Source: Natronorubrum sulfidifaciens JCM 14089
GTDB taxonomy: Archaea; Halobacteriota; Halobacteria; Halobacteriales; Natrialbaceae
Length of the DNA stretch: 64,000 nt
Direction of reading: 5' to 3'
Assembly: GCF_000337735.1 (NCBI RefSeq)
Contig: NZ_AOHX01000026.1
Coordinates: forward strand, 287,645-351,644
The notes below the pieces were generated by a model that was not told the DNA's origin, did no database searches, and saw nothing but the letters and a program-made list of their open reading frames with translations. Of the stretch, positions 29,636 to 36,756 are shown piece by piece. Each line of letters opens with the position of its first letter. Position 1 is the stretch's first letter. A program made the translations under genes and the position numbers.

Positions 29636-29695
29636 GCGGTCCCCGGCACGGCCGTCGGTTCACTGCGGATCGTCTACAGGCGGAGCAGGCCGAGT

Positions 29696-29717
29696 GCCTC
29701 GGGGCTTGACCCCGAGG
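29696..29717 (+). repeat. Left-end hairpin of the IS element
   Basis: Perfect stem cctcgggg/ccccgagg around cttga, 32 nt inside the inferred left end. It is identical to the hairpin at 31685-31706. Such imperfect or perfect subterminal hairpins are what IS200-type TnpA proteins recognise. Confidence 0.75.
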
Positions 29718-29736
29718 GTGAAGGCCGTAAGCCACG

Positions 29737-30137
29737 CTAAACGTGTTCCGTTCGCTCGATATACTGCTCAATCGTGTCGGTTGAAACATTGCCTGCCGTG
29801 CCCACGTAGTACGATTCCTCCCAAAACCCACCACCCACAGGTACTCCTCCAAGAACGACTCATGTTGTTCCCACATATCCCGTGCCGTGATGCTCTTGAC
29901 CGTTCGCACAATCTCACTCGGAGCGTGTCGTTCGAGAAACTTCGTCTCTCGTGATCCCGAAAATCTCCGATTTTCGGACGACGACAGTATCTCGTAGCTG
30001 TACTCGTCGCACACGTCGCGGAAACTCGCTTCCAGCGACTCCTCGATTGGTTAGGGGATGGCGTGGCAGTACTTCGGACACCACACGAAGTGGTAGTTGA
30101 CGTTGTACACCGTGTGGTTCGACCGCTTCTCGCCCAT
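29737..30137 (-). pseudogene. tnpA: Inactivated IS200-type transposase tnpA
   Basis: Read on the minus strand the gene starts MGEKRSNHTVYNVNYHFVWCPKYCHAIP and ends VSTDTIEQYIERTEHV, both typical of haloarchaeal Y1 (HUH) transposases. Three lesions are present. There is an in-frame TAA at codon 29 (30051-30053). A segment at 29944-29985, where the HUH motif should be, has been replaced by unrelated sequence. One G is missing near LWGGGFW, which shifts the frame before the C terminus. It cannot make an active transposase. Confidence 0.85.
29944..29985 (+). repeat. 42-nt copy of the tnpB 3' end inside tnpA
   Basis: It matches 31541-31582 over 42 nt with two mismatches, in the same orientation. 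It includes the palindromic part cgaaaatct-cgattttcg. It replaces the part of tnpA that would encode the HUH motif. Confidence 0.85.
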
Positions 30138-30190
30138 GTCGAACCCACTCCACCGATACAGTTAAGTATATCCAAAGGATATACATAGAT

Positions 30191-30346
30191 ATGGCGAATC
30201 GCTTTGAAATCGACGGCGAGGAAGTTCTCGACGGCGAGGTCAAGCCGTTCGGGAACAGCGCCCACGTCACCGTCCCCAAACGCTGGCGGGGAGCTGACGT
30301 GAAGGTCGTCCGAACCTCAGAACCCACCGAACAAGACGAAGAATGA
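30191..30346 (+). CDS. DUF2080 transposon-associated protein
   Basis: This 51-residue protein has an AbrB/SpoVT-like core (GEVKPFGNSAHVTVPKRWRGADVKVV) seen in the DUF2080 proteins that accompany haloarchaeal tnpB genes. Its TGA overlaps the tnpB ATG by 4 nt, so the two are translationally coupled. An AT-rich patch (gtatatccaaaggatatac) about 20 nt upstream of the ATG is a likely promoter. It may bind DNA or RNA and regulate the element; this has not been shown. Confidence 0.85.
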   Translation: MANRFEIDGEEVLDGEVKPFGNSAHVTVPKRWRGADVKVVRTSEPTEQDEE

Positions 30347-31551
30347 CCGACGAACAGGCTCTCGTCAAGACGCTGGACTTCCAACTCGACATCCAGAGTG
30401 ACAACGAGAGCCTGTTGTACGACGCCACCCTCGAAGCCCGCTCGGTGTACAACGAAACCATCCGCCTCGCCAAGCAAGGCGTGGATTGGAATGCGATTCC
30501 CGACCACGTGGCCGACGACGCCAACCTCGTGAAGAACACGACACAGCGTGTCGTCGCCAAGGCACTCGGAGCGATGGAGAACTACTACGAGTACGACGAC
30601 TTCGGCCAACCGAGTCACACCAAGGACGGCCCGTACCCGCTTCGAGCCAATTACGAGGAAGGGTACAACCTGTCTCTCACCGACGACGGTGACGTGGCGT
30701 TCCGAATCAGCGCGAAACCGTACAATCACGTCAAGGGTGTCCTCAAAGGAAGTAACGCCCACCTCGACATTCTCAAGACCGCACTCGAAAGTGATGAGTG
30801 GAAGATCGGGACGGCGGAAGCCCTGTTCCACGGCGGGAGCGCCGAGTTGCACGTCAACGTCACTAACACCGAGCAGACTGTTCGAGACAAGCAGGACTCA
30901 CGGACGGTTATCGGTGTGGACGTGAACGAGGACAACGTGTCCCTCACCGCACTCTCCGAGGATGGCGTCGAAGGCACGCTCGTTATCGACTTCCCCGAAA
31001 TCAAGTTCGAGCGCCACCGCTACTTCACGATGCGAAAGCGCGTGCAGAACGCGAGGAAGGACAGCATCCACGACACGTTGGAAGGGCGTGAGGAACGGTT
31101 CGTCCGTGACCGACTCCACAAAGTGAGCCGTCACATCGTGGAGTGGAGTCAGCAGTTTGAGAAGCCGTGCATCGTCTTTGAAGACCTCAAAGAGATGCAC
31201 GACAGTATCGACTACGGCACGCGGATGAACCGACGCTTGCACCACCTCCCGTTCCGTGCCCTCCAGTTCTATACGTCCTACAAGGCATCGTTCGACGGAG
31301 TTCCGACCGCGTGGATTAACCCCGAGTACACCAGTCAGAGGTGTCCGATGTGCGGACATACGGAGCGAGCGAACCGCAACAAGAAGCGGTTCAAGTGTCG
31401 GTCGTGTTCCCATCAAGACCACAGCGACCGTGGTGCAAGCGTCAATATCGCCGTGAAAGGCATCAAGAAGCATCAAGATTGGAATGTGCCTGCTCTCAAC
31501 AGCCTTCCAGTTGTTCGGAAGGTGTCGACCGAGAGACGGAGTCTCTCGTGA
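30343..31551 (+). CDS. tnpB: TnpB (IS1341-type) RNA-guided nuclease
   Basis: This 402-residue protein is an intact TnpB. The RuvC acidic residues are in GVDVNEDN (Asp193), FEDLKEM (Glu280) and DRGASVN (Asp362). A zinc ribbon CPMC...CRSC sits between the second and third. TnpB proteins cut DNA guided by an RNA from the element's right end and help retain the element after excision. All key residues are present, so nuclease activity is plausible although the partner tnpA is dead. Its last codons form part of the 42-nt repeat. Confidence 0.93.
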   Translation: MTDEQALVKTLDFQLDIQSDNESLLYDATLEARSVYNETIRLAKQGVDWNAIPDHVADDANLVKNTTQRVVAKALGAMENYYEYDDFGQPSHTKDGPYPLRANYEEGYNLSLTDDGDVAFRISAKPYNHVKGVLKGSNAHLDILKTALESDEWKIGTAEALFHGGSAELHVNVTNTEQTVRDKQDSRTVIGVDVNEDNVSLTALSEDGVEGTLVIDFPEIKFERHRYFTMRKRVQNARKDSIHDTLEGREERFVRDRLHKVSRHIVEWSQQFEKPCIVFEDLKEMHDSIDYGTRMNRRLHHLPFRALQFYTSYKASFDGVPTAWINPEYTSQRCPMCGHTERANRNKKRFKCRSCSHQDHSDRGASVNIAVKGIKKHQDWNVPALNSLPVVRKVSTERRSLS

Positions 31552-31582
31552 TCACGAAAATCTTCGATTTTCGGACGACGAC
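31541..31582 (+). repeat. 42-nt repeat at the tnpB 3' end
   Basis: It covers the last three tnpB codons, the stop and an 8-bp stem-loop (cgaaaatc/gattttcg). A second copy lies at 29944-29985 inside the tnpA remnant. Confidence 0.85.
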
Positions 31583-31684
31583 GGCAGGCATCGGGGGCCG
31601 TGGACGCCCCGACCGTGACCCACCCGACCGTTCGAGGCTATCAGGCCGATGGTCGGATGGGAGTGTCCGACTAACCCACGGGAA

Positions 31685-31706
31685 GCCTCGGGGCTTGACC
31701 CCGAGG
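31685..31706 (+). repeat. Right-end hairpin of the IS element
   Basis: This 22-nt hairpin is identical to 29696-29717. It ends 8 nt before the inferred right boundary (cggttcac). Confidence 0.75.
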
Positions 31707-31714
31707 CGGTTCAC

Positions 31715-31885
31715 AGGCTGCGGTTTCGTTCTCGGCTCGTTGATGAGCAGTGGCACGACCACCCCCACTCCGATGAGGATTGCCAACCGAACGACCGGAT
31801 TCGCCGTGACGCCCAGTGAAACGTACCAGATGAAGATGCCGAGCCCCATGAACATGGTCACGGTTTGTGTGGCTTTTTCACCCAT
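31715..31885 (-). pseudogene. Small membrane protein gene truncated by the IS element
   Basis: From ATG 31885 the minus strand encodes about 57 residues with two hydrophobic helices: MGEKATQTVTMFMGLGIFIWYVSLGV... and VVRLAILIGVGVVVPLLINE. After KPQP the frame enters the IS right end and runs on to 31496 through element sequence (RLGVKPRGFPWVSRTL...), giving a 129-residue hybrid. The native 3' end is not visible on the other side of the element. Function unknown. It is probably non-functional, although the membrane part may still be made. Confidence 0.65.
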
Positions 31886-32062
31886 AGACGCTCTCTTACG
31901 TCCGATCGCTGATAACGTCGCGGGCTACACTGGACATCCGCCGCTCGAGACGGCGGACGTGGCGTCGGTTGCGAGTCGAGTCACGCCTCGAGGCGGATGC
32001 TGATCGACCGTTCGGGGAGCGATCCGAACCGTTAACGGCGGCTGGTCGCAAAACACAGCCCA

Positions 32063-32479
32063 ATGAACAGCCGAAAACGGGTCGTTCGCCACGGACTCAC
32101 CGGTGGTGGCTTCGGCACACTCCTGCTGGCGGCTAGCTTCCTCGTTCTCGGAACGCCGACGAATGCGGCCACGGTCGCGCTGGTGGCGTGGCTCGTCGTC
32201 GTCGGCGGCTCGATGGTCGCCGCCGGCACACGAGAGCGCGTCTCGGTCGGGTCGGTGACCCTCGAGTGGCCCCGTGTGGCCGCCGTCGCGATCGCGTTGC
32301 TCGCCGTCGGCTGGGCCACCATCAGCGCCGTGGGACTGCTCGAGGGCGACGGCATCACCGGGCTCGGAACGCTCGAGATCGCCATCACCGCCCTCGTCGT
32401 GGGCTACTTCGCGTGGTTCGCCCGCGAGTGCTGGGTCGGCGGCGCGTTGCTCGGAGCTGAAACGTTCGCTGTCGACTGA
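32063..32479 (+). CDS. Haloarchaeal four-helix membrane protein, function unknown
   Basis: This 138-residue protein has hydrophobic segments at about residues 15-31, 36-54, 70-92 and 103-119. A short basic N terminus (MNSRKRVVRHGL) suggests N-in topology. I recognise no domain. It is divergent from the truncated membrane gene. The following gene starts about 100 nt downstream. Confidence 0.7.
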   Translation: MNSRKRVVRHGLTGGGFGTLLLAASFLVLGTPTNAATVALVAWLVVVGGSMVAAGTRERVSVGSVTLEWPRVAAVAIALLAVGWATISAVGLLEGDGITGLGTLEIAITALVVGYFAWFARECWVGGALLGAETFAVD

Positions 32480-32581
32480 GACGGATCCTGTCCTGAAGCT
32501 GACGGACAGGCGTCCGCACGAGACTGTCATCGGTCCGTGGTCGGCCATACAGCCAAGGCGAATGCGGACCAAGTGGTTCCT

Positions 32582-32959
32582 ATGCAAGAGGACACCAATC
32601 ACGAGCAGTCCGAGGCGTCGACGCCGACACGGATTGCGGAGGACCCGACGGACTCGTTCGATCTCGAGCACCCGGAACGCGTCGAGGTGGGTGTCACCCG
32701 CGGCGAGACTGACCTCGAGTTCGGGCCACCGCGGGACTACCCCGACCGAGCGGACGTCTCAGTTCGACCCGAAGACGACGGAAGCCATCGGCTCGTGGTG
32801 AGTATCGACGCGATGGCTGGCGATCACGGGACGGGGCACGCAGATGTGACGCTGACGCCGGCAGAAGCGCGGGCGCTTCGGGATCACCTCGACGAGACCG
32901 TTCGCTGGATGACCGAAGCCGACGAAGCAGCAGAACCTACGCAGGAAGACGAGCGCTAA
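32582..32959 (+). CDS. Acidic hypothetical protein
   Basis: This 125-residue soluble protein has a disordered acidic N terminus (MQEDTNHEQSEASTPTRIAED). A compact C-terminal half follows: RLVVSIDAMAGDHGTGHADVTLTPAEARALRDHLDETVRWM, i.e. a beta-hairpin and a helix. The ATLTPAEAR-type helix resembles many small haloarchaeal proteins of unknown role. ATG 32582 is chosen; an upstream start at 32537 adds non-conserved residues. Function not known. Confidence 0.65.
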   Translation: MQEDTNHEQSEASTPTRIAEDPTDSFDLEHPERVEVGVTRGETDLEFGPPRDYPDRADVSVRPEDDGSHRLVVSIDAMAGDHGTGHADVTLTPAEARALRDHLDETVRWMTEADEAAEPTQEDER

Positions 32960-32967
32960 GCAGCGTC

Positions 32968-33372
32968 TTACTCCGGACTCGGCGTCTCCGCACGCGAGAG
33001 GTACGACGTCAGATCAGAGGTCGTGAGCATTCCGATGACGCCCTCGTCCTCGTCGACGACGGGCGTGTGGTGGAAGCCGTGTTCGACCATCACGTCCGCA
33101 GCGTCACGGATATCGTCCTGTGCGGTGACCGTGATCACGTCCCGAGTCATGTACGTCGAGACCGGCGTCTGATCTTTGGGCTTGCGTTCGGCGACGATCT
33201 GAACGAAGTCCGTCGTCGTCAGAATGCCCGCAAGTTGGTTGTCCTCGTCGACGACCATCACCGAGCCGATGTCCTCCTCGAGCATCAGCTTCCCGGCGTC
33301 CTCGACGAGCGTGTCCGGTGAGACCGTATGTACCGACGAAGACATGATTCGCGCAACGAAAATATCGTCCAT
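32968..33372 (-). CDS. CBS-domain-pair protein
   Basis: This 134-residue protein consists of two CBS motifs: VARIMSSSVHTVSPDTLVEDAGKLMLEEDIGSVMVVDEDNQLAGILTTTDFV and YMTRDVITVTAQDDIRDAADVMVEHGFHHTPVVDEDEGVIGMLTTSDL. The pair folds into one Bateman module that binds adenosine nucleotides and signals energy state. No effector domain is attached. It is divergent from the helicase-nuclease operon, with 113 nt between the start codons, so a shared control region is possible. Confidence 0.92.
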   Translation of the reverse strand: MDDIFVARIMSSSVHTVSPDTLVEDAGKLMLEEDIGSVMVVDEDNQLAGILTTTDFVQIVAERKPKDQTPVSTYMTRDVITVTAQDDIRDAADVMVEHGFHHTPVVDEDEGVIGMLTTSDLTSYLSRAETPSPE

Positions 33373-33444
33373 AACTAGTTGTTCGACGTATACGTGATAA
33401 GGATTGTCAATGCGGCAGGGGCTCGAGCCGACAGCCGCCGCAGG

Positions 33445-33452
33445 TTTAAATA
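33445..33452 (+). promoter_or_regulatory. TATA box of the helicase-nuclease operon
   Basis: tttaaata lies 34-41 nt before the ATG at 33486, in a GC-rich surround. The spacing predicts a start site about 5-10 nt before the first codon. Confidence 0.55.
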
Positions 33453-33485
33453 CCAACTCGGCCATACTGAGGGACAGATCAACTG

Positions 33486-35720
33486 ATGGCGTCTCCTCCA
33501 GCCCCGCTCGAGGGCACCTGCAAACTCCTTTCCGAGCCTGCGCCCAGCGATGCCCTTTTCGAGCGGATCGCGTCCGAATACGCCGCCCTCGCCGACGAGT
33601 ACGGCCCTCGGAACGTCCTCGTCTTGAAACGACACCCGACGGGTCTCGAGTCACTGACCGGCGCCCTTTCCGGAGTCGACGCGACCAGCGGCACCCCGCG
33701 CTCGCCACGTGTCGAGTCGTTGCCCGAACACGCCTCGAAAGTGCTCGAAGAGTACGATCCGACGCTGGATCGCCTCGAGTACGAAGAGCGGATCGAGCTC
33801 ATCTCGCTGGTGATCGACGGCGCCAGCCGCGACGTGCCGGAGTATCTCGAGCGCGCGGCGAGCCACGAGAGCTTCGCCCGCGACGTCGGGCAACTGCTGC
33901 TCGAGGCGACCCGCCAACGGCTTCGCCGCGATGAGTTCGAGGCCGAGCCACACGACTGTCTGGCCTTTCTCTACGCGATGAACGATCGGTTCCACGCCGA
34001 ACTCGAGGCTCGAGGCTACGTCGAGCGGGCAGACGTGATCCCGCGGACCGTCGACGTGCTCGAGGCGGACGCTGACGGGCTACAAACCAGAGTCACCGAC
34101 TCGGTCGATGCCGTTCTCGCCGTCGAATTCGAAGAGTTTCGGCGGCTCGACCGGCGCTATCTCGGGGCGCTCACCCACGATGCGGAACTCGTTTGTCTGG
34201 GCGAGCGCCATGCCAGCGTCGAGCGCACGCGTGTCGAATCCGGCCGCATCGAGGACCACGTCGGCGACGGCCTCGCGGTGGAGGTGCTCGAGACAGGGCC
34301 CGAAGACGGCGAGAACAGCGAGCCGCCACACCGGGAGATAACGCGGTTTCTGGCGACGGGAAGATCACCGTCGGCAGCGGGAGCGGATGAAGCCACCGAG
34401 CAGGCACCGAGTCGGGCACGCCGAATCCGCGCTCGAACCGCACGTGGACAGGTCAAACGCGTCGCCACCGAGATCCAGGCCCTCCGAGGTCGCCACGACT
34501 GGACGTACGACGACGTCGCCGTCGCAGTGCCACGGATCGAACGCGTGCCCGAAACCAGAGCCCAGCTTCGCGAGGCCGGGATCCCAACGGCGACGATCGG
34601 CACCCCCTCGCTTGCGGAGGATCCTGCCGTCAACGAACTGTACGCGTTCGTGACGCTGCAGTGTGCCCTCGAGCGTGGCTCCGGGCGACGCGACCTGTTC
34701 GACACAACCACGTCCGATCGAGACGCGGGCGATCCGCTCGACGTCTCGCTCGATCGACTGCAGGCTCGCGTCGAAGAGTTCTCGCCCGACCTACTCGAGT
34801 CGTGTGCCGGCTCGAGCGTCTCCCGATCGCTCGAGCGGTGGCTCCACCGGACGGATCTGAAAGGCCGCATCGCCCGCGACGAGGCGTGGGTCGACGCACG
34901 CGAACAGTACGAAGGCGTCCGTCGGGTGCTCGAGATCGCCCGGTTCGTCGAGGAGACGGATCTCGTCGGGCCGGACTGGCAGGGGCTGCGACGGATGCTC
35001 CGACGAACGATCCAGTACGACGCCCCCTACGTCCACGCCGTCGACACACAACCGCCAACCGGCGGCGTCACGGTCTGTGCCGTCGACGACCTGAAATACG
35101 ATTCGCGAGAGGCCGTCTTCGTGCTTGATCTGACCGACGACAGCTACCCCGGCGAGCAGTTTCTCACCCAGCTGTTCCCGACGGCGTGGCTGCGCGAGAT
35201 GCCAACGTATCCGGCCGTCACCGATCCTACCAGAGCGGAGCTGACGGCGACGTTTTCCACCGTCGCGCCCGAGGACGTCGGCGACCCCTTCGAAACGTAC
35301 CACGCCCAGCGCTCTCGGCGACGGCTCGCCCTCGCCTCTCGAGCCGCCCGCACGCAGCTCTACTGCTGTTCGTACGAACGCGGCGCTGGCGGCCTGCGTC
35401 GAACGTACGACGAGTCGCGTTACCTGCACCTGCTCGACTCGACGCCCGGCCTTGAGCTGACGAGCGTCGACGACGAGCCGACGGCGGCGATCCACGGCGA
35501 GACAAACGCCCTCGAGGCGCTGCTCGCCCAGCCCCACGGCGAACTCGAGCGAATCCTCCGGGAGGCGAGTACGGGCGGCGAGGCCGACCTCGGAACGACC
35601 GAGGAGCTGTTCGAGGAGATCGCGGTCGTCCTCGAGGCGGGCGACATCGACGACGACCTCGCCGAAGCAGTGCGATCGCAGTTCGAGTTCGCTGCAGGAG
35701 AAGTGATTCGCAATGAGTGA
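33486..35720 (+). CDS. AddB/RecC-like degenerate helicase subunit
   Basis: This 744-residue protein resembles the second RecA-like half of SF1A helicases. It has a VKRVATEIQALRGRHDWTYDDVAVAVPR strand, a LREAGIPTATIGTPSLAEDPAVNELYAFV motif IV-like part, VTVCAVDDLKYDSREAVFVLDLTDDSYPG (motif V-like) and RRRLALASRAARTQLYCCSYERG (motif VI-like). Where Walker A should be, the sequence (SEPAPSDALFERI) has no GKT/S, so it is not an ATPase. AddB and RecC subunits have the same inactivated state. It overlaps the next gene by 8 nt (ATGAGTGA). Confidence 0.72.
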   Translation: MASPPAPLEGTCKLLSEPAPSDALFERIASEYAALADEYGPRNVLVLKRHPTGLESLTGALSGVDATSGTPRSPRVESLPEHASKVLEEYDPTLDRLEYEERIELISLVIDGASRDVPEYLERAASHESFARDVGQLLLEATRQRLRRDEFEAEPHDCLAFLYAMNDRFHAELEARGYVERADVIPRTVDVLEADADGLQTRVTDSVDAVLAVEFEEFRRLDRRYLGALTHDAELVCLGERHASVERTRVESGRIEDHVGDGLAVEVLETGPEDGENSEPPHREITRFLATGRSPSAAGADEATEQAPSRARRIRARTARGQVKRVATEIQALRGRHDWTYDDVAVAVPRIERVPETRAQLREAGIPTATIGTPSLAEDPAVNELYAFVTLQCALERGSGRRDLFDTTTSDRDAGDPLDVSLDRLQARVEEFSPDLLESCAGSSVSRSLERWLHRTDLKGRIARDEAWVDAREQYEGVRRVLEIARFVEETDLVGPDWQGLRRMLRRTIQYDAPYVHAVDTQPPTGGVTVCAVDDLKYDSREAVFVLDLTDDSYPGEQFLTQLFPTAWLREMPTYPAVTDPTRAELTATFSTVAPEDVGDPFETYHAQRSRRRLALASRAARTQLYCCSYERGAGGLRRTYDESRYLHLLDSTPGLELTSVDDEPTAAIHGETNALEALLAQPHGELERILREASTGGEADLGTTEELFEEIAVVLEAGDIDDDLAEAVRSQFEFAAGEVIRNE

Positions 35721-36756
35721 GCACGCCCGCGACGGCAAGGCCGACGCGATGGAACTGACGGTCGACGGCCTCGAGACGTATCTCCACTGTCCGCGCCGGT
35801 ACGAGTTCGCCCACGACCACGGCCTCGCTGGCAGCGACGACGACACCACAATCGACGACCGCGTTGCTCTCTTGCGGACGGCGATCTGTGACGGGCTTCG
35901 ACGTGGCGATCCCGACCGTGAGGCCCTCGAAGACGCCATCAAAACGCGACTCGAGACGCTGTGGGACGGCCACGACGAGCCGTTTCACTCGCTGGCCCAG
36001 CGACGCCACGAACGGCGAGTGCTCGAGGCGACCGCGACAGCGTACGTCGACCGCGTCGGCGTCGACCACGCGGCCGGGATCGAACGACTGGCGTCGGAGG
36101 CGACCGAGGGAGCCGTGATCGGGCCGGGGCTTTCGCTCTCGAGTACGGTATCGGTTCCAGAAACGGACGAAACGACGGTGTCGATCGACGCGAGCGTCGA
36201 CTACGTCTACGCCGATGGCTCCGCGATCGTCGGCGTCCAGTTCGTCCCGACGCTCAGATCGCTCGGCCTGCTGCGCTACCGATCGGAGTGGGAGGGGGCC
36301 GTCGCCGAACAGTTTACCGACCACTTCGACCCCGACGCGGACGTCTTCGAGCCGACGTTCGTCGGCGCACTGTTCGAAACCGCCGTCGTCATCGACGGGC
36401 TTCGCAACCACTGCCGGCGGTTGGGCCTCGAGGACCGAACCTGCCGGTACGTCCGGATTCCGCTCGCTGACCGCTCGCAGACGGCGGTCAACTGGGCTCG
36501 CAAAACCGTCCAGACGAGCCTCGAGGTCGCAGATCTGACCGACGTCTACATCGACCACCACACGTTTGGCATGACACACGAACACCGCAATCGAACCGTC
36601 GACGATCGGCTGGCGACTGTCGCCGGCCGCCTGGCCACAGGCGCGTTCGATCCGACCGACCGCTGGGATTCGATTTCGAACCACGCCTGTCCGGACTGTT
36701 CGTACACGGTCTGCTGTCAGGAGTACATCGCCCAGGAGGTGCGGTTCGATGGGTGA
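35713..36756 (+). CDS. PD-(D/E)XK nuclease-fold protein with four-cysteine cluster, active site degenerate
   Basis: This 347-residue protein has the Cas4/AddB-type iron-sulfur staple: Cys26 in YLHCPRRYEF and Cys326, Cys329, Cys334 and Cys335 in CPDCSYTVCC. The central nuclease strand SIDASVDYVYADG keeps the Asp, but the following E-x-K position reads GVQFVPT, so catalytic residues are lost. A structural or DNA-binding role, as in RecC, is inferred. It overlaps both neighbours by 8 nt and is clearly one unit with them. Confidence 0.72.
   Translation: MSEHARDGKADAMELTVDGLETYLHCPRRYEFAHDHGLAGSDDDTTIDDRVALLRTAICDGLRRGDPDREALEDAIKTRLETLWDGHDEPFHSLAQRRHERRVLEATATAYVDRVGVDHAAGIERLASEATEGAVIGPGLSLSSTVSVPETDETTVSIDASVDYVYADGSAIVGVQFVPTLRSLGLLRYRSEWEGAVAEQFTDHFDPDADVFEPTFVGALFETAVVIDGLRNHCRRLGLEDRTCRYVRIPLADRSQTAVNWARKTVQTSLEVADLTDVYIDHHTFGMTHEHRNRTVDDRLATVAGRLATGAFDPTDRWDSISNHACPDCSYTVCCQEYIAQEVRFDG

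Larger units (their letters stand above)
29664..31714 (+). mobile_element. IS200/IS605-type element with dead tnpA and intact tnpB
   Basis: The element contains divergent tnpA (pseudogene, minus) and DUF2080-tnpB (plus). The same 22-nt hairpin (8-bp stem, loop cttga) lies at 29696-29717 and 31685-31706 in direct orientation. The pentamer ttcac ends the left flank (29659-29663) and the right end (31710-31714), within a shared cggttcac. This fits the target-site/right-cleavage-site arrangement of the family, with no inverted terminal repeats or target duplication. The exact ends are inferred. It lies between uvrA and a truncated membrane gene. Confidence 0.75.
31450..31714 (+). ncRNA. Predicted omega (reRNA/sotRNA) transcript region of tnpB
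   Basis: In this family the guide scaffold RNA overlaps the 3' end of tnpB and continues to the right end, and haloarchaeal sense-overlapping RNAs of this kind have been described. The region here contains two hairpins (cgaaaatcttcgattttcg at 31554-31572 and the 22-nt end hairpin at 31685). The guide would be read from the flank after 31714. Boundaries are estimates. Confidence 0.45.
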
